From the NCBI GenBank assembly GCA_006386115.1, contig VFIW01000097.1:94051-158050 (forward strand): a stretch of DNA of 64,000 nucleotides. The letters are read 5' to 3'. The notes beneath the pieces were generated by a model. That model had not been told where the DNA came from and did not search any database. It worked only from the letters and a program-made list of their open reading frames with translations. The position numbers and the translations under genes are program-made. Below are positions 57,962 to 64,000 of the stretch, in pieces. The stretch is from Globisporangium splendens. Taxonomy: Eukaryota; Oomycota; Peronosporomycetes; Pythiales; Pythiaceae. Each line of letters opens with the position of its first letter. Positions within the stretch are counted from its first letter, which is position 1.

Positions 57962-58539
57962 TCCCTAAACAGGCTCGTCATCATACAAATTTCAAGTCAA
58001 AGTGGTTAGGCTCTGCTGGCAAAACCATGACGAGCAAATTTGACTGGGCTTTTCTATATTAACCATGACGAGCCGAGCTCGATTTTCGCAAAGTGATGAG
58101 CAAATTTGACTGGGCTTTTCTATATTAACTTAACCACCGATATCTTCGGGGTTTCTGCATGAAATATTTCAATTAGGTCTAAATATAAACATGGTTAGGG
58201 TGGACCACATCGATTTGTCTGTCAGTTTGTATAGTATACTCAATGGAAGTCAAAGACGAATGTGCTTGCAGCGCGGGCTACAGGGGGCCAATTTGTATGA
58301 AACTTTGTATACCTGCCTACTTTTGTATCGCGAACACGACTGTGGGACTTTCAGACCTGTCTATGCACCGTGTACCACTCTATTTGAGTGTCATGCAAAA
58401 GTGCTCGAAACCTCGTGAAAACTTGCACTTGTATGTATTTTTGTATGGGGAATGCGATGGAAGTATCACATTTGACGGGGGGGACGCACGGCTATGCGAC
58501 AAATATCGATTTACACAGGTGCGAGTGTGATTGGGACAA
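57961..58539 (+). repeat. Subtelomeric block B, copy 2
   Basis: As copy 1, with an internal ~60-bp partial duplication near 58060-58110 (AAATTTGACTGGGCTTTTCT occurs twice). Confidence 0.95.
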
Positions 58540-59880
58540 TAGAAAGCGAATATAAATGCAAATTGTATGAAAGTTTGTATACCTATGTAACTTTATGCGG
58601 GCAACACGACAGTGGTACTCCCTGACTCGTCTATGTACACGGTACCCTTGTAATCGACACTCTGCTTGCGCGACCTCAATATAGATGCAAATTGTATGAA
58701 AGTTTGTATACTTGCGTAACATTACATGGGCAACACGATGGTGGTACTTCCTGACTCGTCTATGTACACGGCACACTTGTTATCGACACTATGCTCGCGT
58801 GACGTCAGTAATGAACCAAATTGAATGAAAGTTTGTATACCTGCGTAACATTACATGGGCAACACGATGGTGGTACCTCCTGTTACGTATACATACACTG
58901 TACCACTATACTTGGGCAGCGCATGTATATTCGAAATACTCAGCAGGTTCGTATGAGACTTGTGCAGATGTGGGATTGTGCTCCGCCTGCTTGAGCTACC
59001 AATATTCCTGATGTGAGCAAGTCGAAGCATGACATTGGTGACTGATGCATGGAAGGCAACAGCAACGAGTGTGATATGAGTGTTAGTAAACATGTAGAGT
59101 GCGAGATTGTATGAAAGTTTGTGTACCTGCGTAACTGTAACGATGCAACACGATGTGGTACCTCCTGACATGTATACATACACTGTACCACTTCAATGAT
59201 CATCGTGTCTGCGCAGACTCAATACTCATCAACATTTGTATACAATGTCGGACACACTTGTTTGTTGTTTGATGGAGCGCGCGAGCAACATATCATGTGT
59301 GTGAAGTAGATATGGTGACACCTCAAGTATGTATATGGATGTGATGTTGAGAGAAGAACCACGTAAAGTGAATTTGTATGACATTATGTGAGAATAAGAC
59401 TACAAACGCAAAAATGTGAATTCTAGTGTCGTACATATCATATGGTTTGTGATGATGATACTGATGAATGTGAGTAGATGTATATTGTGTGCGCGAAGAG
59501 GAACTCACGAAGCATACAACATAAGTAGCTGAGTTGTTTGTTTGTGACTGCTGTAGTGTCGAGTGAAGTGTGATCCGTGACATGTTGTGTTGCGTGTGTA
59601 AAGAGCCGGGCAGTGTGATTGCGAGTAAATATCCGAAAGTGGCGTGGAGTATCGTCGAGTGTTGGTGGTGTTGTGATTGTTGAAGTTTGGTATGAACAGT
59701 TGAGTATGTGTGAGTATATGAGAAGTGGGAAATGAGACATCAACGAGGGTGATCGATCGAGTTTTGTCGAAGACATCATTGAGGGTGATAAAATATATGT
59801 TGATGAAGAGAGCATCGAGGGTGATAAAAAATATTTTGTCGAAGAGAGCATCGAGGGTGAGAGAGTGAATTAGGGTCTAG
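58540..59880 (+). repeat. Subtelomeric block C/D, copy 1, with 129-bp tandem units
   Basis: GAAAGTTTGTATAC recurs at 58569, 58698 and 58827, exactly 129 bp apart, and as GAAAGTTTGTGTAC at 59113. The rest is AT-rich low-complexity DNA with no credible gene. It is collinear with 61250-62878, where one 129-bp unit is missing. Confidence 0.9.
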
Positions 59881-59909
59881 GGTTAGTTGATAATAGGGTT
59901 TAGGGTTTA

Positions 59910-59988
59910 GATGCTGTCCCGTTTGAAAACTAGCCACACAAATTTCGTAGAAATTTGTGGGGGTATGTTTTCAACGACGGGCAGCATC
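59910..59988 (+). repeat. Covarying hairpin E1 (type 1)
   Basis: A 79-nt inverted repeat directly after telomeric repeat. The core is CACAAATTTC-GTA-GAAATTTGTG. Outer arms are TTTGAAAAC/GTTTTCAA, CCCG/CGGG and GATGCTG/CAGCATC. Confidence 0.8.
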
Positions 59989-60250
59989 TCGGCGAAAACG
60001 AGAAATCTGCCGAAATTTTACTTTTTGAGATATAACGAAAAAACTGAAAAAATGTCGCATTGCACAAAAACAAGCCACACAATCTTTCTCAAAATCTCAC
60101 CATCGTTTTCTACGCCATTGAAAACCCCATATCCGAAAGTTTTAGAAACGAGAAGTTTTTGGTGCCGAGCTATCGCCATCCATTCAATTTTGCAATGTAC
60201 TGGATTAGGCTATATCGAAAGTATTGACTTCTGCTATATCGAGTACTGAG

Positions 60251-60361
60251 TTTAGGGTTAGGGTTTTTAGAGGGTTTAGGGTTTAGATGCTGTCCTGTTT
60301 TAAAACTAACCCCACAAATTTCGTAGAAATTTGTGAGGTTATGTTTTAAAACATGGACAGC
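60251..60361 (+). repeat. Degenerate telomeric tract plus hairpin E2 (type 2)
   Basis: TTTAGGGTTAGGG-like units (60251-60287) lead into a hairpin with the same core loop but different outer arms: TTTTAAAAC/GTTTTAAAA and GCTGTCC/GGACAGC. Confidence 0.8.
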
Positions 60362-60740
60362 AACATACCGCTATCCACAAATCTGGCTGAGGTCTAGTTC
60401 TCGAGATATAACGAAAAAACAGAAAAATTGTCTCATATCTCAAAATCTGACCCCACGATCTTACTCAAAATCTCACCATCGAATTCTACGCCATTGAAAA
60501 CCCCATATCCGAAAGTTTTAGAAACGAGAAGTTTTTGGTGCCGAGCTATCGCCATCCATTCATTTTCGCTACCTAATAGATTAGGTTATATCGAAAGTAT
60601 TGACTTATGCTATATCTAGTACTGAGTTAGGCAATGTTTAAAGTATTGACTTCAGCTATCAAAATGTCATGATTTAGGATATCTCAATCTACTGATTTAT
60701 GACATTTATAACGTACTGAAGTAAGCCATTTTGAGTCATG

Positions 60741-61249
60741 GTTCCTAAACAGGCTCGTCATCATACAAATTTCAAGTCAAAGTGGTTAGGCTCTGCCAGC
60801 AAAACCATGATGAGCAAATTTGACTGGGCTTTTCTATATTAACTTAACCACCGATATCTTCGGGGTTTCTGCATGAAATATTTCAATTAGGTCTAAATAT
60901 AAACATGGTTAGGGTGGACCACATCGATTTGTCTGTCAGTTTGTATAGTATACTCAATGGAAGTCAAAGACGAATGTGCTTGCAGCGCGGGCTACAGGGG
61001 GCCAATTTGTATGAAACTTTGTATACCTGCCTACTTTTGTATCGCGAACACGACTGTGGGACTTTCAGACCTGTCTATGCACCGTGTACCACTCTATTTG
61101 AGTGTCATGCAAAAGTGCTCGAAACCTCGTGAAAACTTGCACTTGTATGTATTTTTGTATGGGGAATGCGATGGAAGTATCACATTTGACGGGGGGGACG
61201 CACGGCTATGCGACAAATATCGATTTACACAGGTGCGAGTGTGATTGGG
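60741..61249 (+). repeat. Subtelomeric block B, copy 3
   Basis: The same block as at 54013 and 57961, 2780 bp downstream of copy 2. It contains the 95-codon frame also open in copy 2. Confidence 0.95.
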
Positions 61250-62878
61250 ACAATAGAAAGCGAATATAAATGCAAATTGTATGAAAGTTTGTATACCTAT
61301 GTAACTTTATGCGGGCAACACGACAGTGGTACTTCCTGACTCGTCTATGTACACGGCACACTTGTTATCGACACTATGCTCGCGTGACGTCAGTAATGAA
61401 CCAAATTGAATGAAAGTTTGTATACCTGCGTAACATTACATGGGCAACACGATGGTGGTACCTCCTGTTACGTATACATACACTGTACCACTATACACTG
61501 TACCACTATACTTGGGCAGCGCATGTATATTCGAAATACTCAGCAGGTTCGTATGAGACTTGTGCAGATGTGGGATTGTGCTCCGCCTGCTTGAGCTACC
61601 AATATTCCTGATGTGAGCAAGTCGAAGCATGACATTGGTGACTGATGCATGGAAGGCAACAGCAACGAGTGTGATATGAGTGTTAGTAAACATGTAGAGT
61701 GCGAGATTGTATGAAAGTTTGTGTACCTGCGTAACTGTAACGATGCAACACGATGTGGTACCTCCTGACATGTATACATACACTGTACCACTTCAATGAT
61801 CATCGTGTCTGCGCAGACTCAATACTCATCAACATTTGTATACAATGTCGGACACACTTGTTTGTTGTTTGATGGAGCGCGCGAGCAACATATCATGTGT
61901 GTGGATATGGTGACACCTCAAGTATGTATATGGATGTGATGTTGAGAGAAGAACCACGTAAAGTGAATTTGTATGACATTATGTGAGAATAAGACTACAA
62001 ATGCAAAAATGTGAATTCTAGTGTCGTACATATCGTATGGTTTGTGATGATGATACTGATGAATGTGAGTAGATGTATATTGTGTGCGCGAAGAGGAACT
62101 CACGAAGCATACAACATAAGTAGCTGAGTTGTTTGTTTGTGACTGCTGTAGTGTCGAGTGAAGTGTGATCCGTGACATGGTGTGTTGAGTGTGTGAAGAG
62201 CTGGGCAGTGTGGGTGTAAGTGGATATTCCAAAGTGGTGTGAAGTATCATACATTGTAGATGGTATTGTGATTGGTGATATTTGGAATGAGTGTGTGAGT
62301 GAATGACAAAAGGGTACTGAGACAACAAGAAGGATGATAGGAGTGTTTGGAAACATGCCGAGTGCGAGATTGTATGAAAGTTTGTGTATCTGAGTAACTG
62401 TAATGATCACTGTGTCTGCGCAGACTCGATACTCATCAACATTTGTGTGGAATGTCGGACACATGGATAAAAGTGAGCAAATGTATATTGTGTGTGCTGA
62501 CAGGAACCCACGAAGCATATAGCAGATGGTGCTGAGTTGTTTGTTTGTGACTGCTGTAGTGTCGAGTGAAGTGTGATCCGTGACATGTTGTGTTGCGTGT
62601 GTAAAGAGCCGGGCAGTGTGATTGCGAGTAAATATCCGAAAGTGGCGTGGAGTATCGTCGAGTGTTGGTGGTGTTGTGATTGTTGAAGTTTGGTATGAAC
62701 AGTTGAGTATGTGTGAGTATATGAGAAGTGGGAAATGAGACATCAACGAGGGTGATCGATCGAGTTTTGTCGAAGACATCATTGAGGGTGATAAAATATA
62801 TGTTGATGAAGAGAGCATCGAGGGTGATAAAAAATATTTTGTCGAAGAGAGCATCGAGGGTGAGAGAGTGAATTAGGG
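61250..62878 (+). repeat. Subtelomeric block C/D, copy 2
   Basis: Collinear with 58540-59880 but one 129-bp unit shorter. It carries a 17-bp duplication (CACTATACACTGTACCA area near 61490) and an inner ~500-bp second pass of the D part at about 62160-62640. Confidence 0.9.
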
Positions 62879-62885
62879 TTAGTTG

Positions 62886-63007
62886 ATAATAGGGTTTAGG
62901 GGCCCTAGGGTTTAGGGTTTAGGGTTTAGATGCTGTCCCGTTTGAAAACTAGCCACACAAATTTCGTAGAAATTTGTGGGGGTATGTTTTCAACTACGGG
63001 CAGCATC
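62886..63007 (+). repeat. Telomeric tract with GGGGCCCT junction, then hairpin E3 (type 1)
   Basis: AGGGTTTAGGGGCCCTAGGG is followed by about four TTTAGGG units. The hairpin at 62929-63007 has type 1 arms as in E1. Confidence 0.85.
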
Positions 63008-63306
63008 TCGGCGAAAACGAGAAATCTGCCGAAATTGTAGTTTTTGAGATATTACGAAAAAACCAAAAAAATGTCGCATTGCGCAAAAACTAGCCACACA
63101 ATCTTTCTCAAACTTCAACCATCGTTTTCTACACCATTGAAAACCCCATATCCGAAAGTTTTAGAAACGAGAAGTTTTTGGTGCCGAGCTATCGCCATCC
63201 ATTCATTTCTGCTACCTACTGGATTAGGCTATATCGAAAGTATTGACTTCTGCTATATCGAGTACTGAGTTAGGCAATGTGAAGAGTATTGAATTAAGCT
63301 ATCAAA

Positions 63307-63363
63307 GGGTTTAGGGTTTAGGGTTTAGGGTTTAGGGTTTAGGGTTTAGGGTTTAGGGTTTAG
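63307..63363 (+). repeat. Interstitial telomeric array (TTTAGGG)8
   Basis: About eight perfect TTTAGGG units, the plant- and oomycete-type telomere repeat. The tract is interstitial, since block E4 and block B copy 4 follow. Confidence 0.97.
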
Positions 63364-63438
63364 ATGCTGTCCTGTTTTAAAACTAACCCCACAAATTTCG
63401 TAGAAATTTGTGAGGTTATGTTTTAAAACATGGACAGC
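63363..63438 (+). repeat. Covarying hairpin E4 (type 2)
   Basis: The same type 2 arms as E2, again immediately after telomeric repeats. The following ~350 bp (ACGAGAAGTTTT.GGTGCCG and onward) are shared by all four E blocks. Confidence 0.85.
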
Positions 63439-63817
63439 AACATGCCGCTATCCACAAATCTGGCTGAGGTCTAGTTCTCGAGATATAACGAAAAAACAGA
63501 AAAATTGTCTCATATCTCAAAATCTGACCCCACGATCTTTCTCAAAATCTCACCATCGAATTCTACGCCATTGAAAACCCCATATCCGAAAGTTTTAGAA
63601 ACGAGAAGTTTTCGGTGCCGAGCTATCGCCATCCATTCATTTTCGCTACCTAATAGATTAGGTTATATCGAAAGTATTGACTTCTGCTATATCGAGTACT
63701 GAGTTAGGCAATGTTTGAAGTATTGACTTAAGCTATCAAAATGTCATGATTTAGGATATATCAATCTACTGATTTATGACATTTATAACGTACTGAAGTA
63801 AGCCATTTTGAGTCATG

Positions 63818-64000
63818 GTCCCTAAACAGGCTCGTCATCATACAAATTTCAAGTCAAAGTGGTTAAGCTGTTTTCGCAAAGTGATGAGCAAATTTGACTG
63901 GGCTTTTCTATATTAACTTAACCACCGATATCTTCGGGGTTTCTGCATGAAATATTGCAATTAGGTCGAAATATAAACATGGTTAGGGTGGACCACATCG
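63818..64000 (+). repeat. Subtelomeric block B, copy 4 (cut by window edge)
   Basis: It starts GTCCCTAAACAGG, 3077 bp after copy 3, and has a short internal deletion near 63865. The array continues past the window. Confidence 0.95.

Noticed and set aside
61918..62854. Long minus-strand frames in the subtelomeric C/D block (136 and 278 codons)
   Set aside because: Ser/Thr/His low-complexity translation of GTGA-rich repeat DNA. It is copied only because the repeat is copied.
1..64000. CRISPR array, prophage, operon or bacterial insertion sequence
   Set aside because: The window is eukaryotic with spliced genes. The repeats found are subtelomeric or retrotransposon-derived, and none has spacer-repeat regularity with unique spacers.

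Overview
The window is nuclear DNA from an oomycete (stramenopile). The evidence is an elicitin-like secreted protein, many small GT-AG introns of about 50-95 nt, compact gene spacing, oxalate/formate-antiporter-type MFS carriers, a degenerate LRR receptor kinase, and interstitial TTTAGGG telomeric repeats at the right end. No virus or organelle signal was seen. I cannot name the species; Peronosporales or Pythiales is likely.

Left and middle gene space (1-53.5 kb). In order: the 3' end of an unrecognised gene; a PDZ-repeat protein; a CENP-B-type HTH protein; a membrane RING-H2 ubiquitin ligase; an LRRC61-like LRR protein visible only after splicing seven introns; an elicitin-like gene; two tandem OFA-family MFS transporters; an LRR receptor-like pseudokinase; a glutamate-dehydrogenase-like protein lacking catalytic residues; three dispersed copies of a mucin-like secreted/GPI-type protein plus one broken secreted gene (25-31 kb); a 5'-truncated non-LTR retrotransposon with an RNase H domain; COQ5; a frameshifted TPR gene; DCAF1; METTL18/HPM1; a decayed EF-hand gene; a phospholipid scramblase with a truncated copy beside it; a DUSP-MYND-USP deubiquitinase; and a short alanine-repeat protein. 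Three genes belong to ubiquitin signalling (RING-H2, DCAF1, USP), but they are not contiguous and nothing suggests a cluster. The housekeeping genes have intact multi-exon structures, and I checked that their splice phases are consistent.

Right end (54-64 kb) is subtelomeric. It has two near-identical 1.34 kb direct repeats flanking a C2H2 zinc-finger ORF whose stop codon lies in a telomeric repeat. After that come about three rounds of a ~3 kb higher-order repeat built from several sub-blocks, including a 129-bp tandem unit, TTTAGGG tracts, and a 75-80 nt hairpin present in four copies whose arms show compensatory base changes. This covarying hairpin, and the telomere-scarred breakpoints near it, are the least explained signals here. 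In the gene space, the GDH-like and kinase-like proteins that keep their folds but lose catalytic residues are the most interesting.
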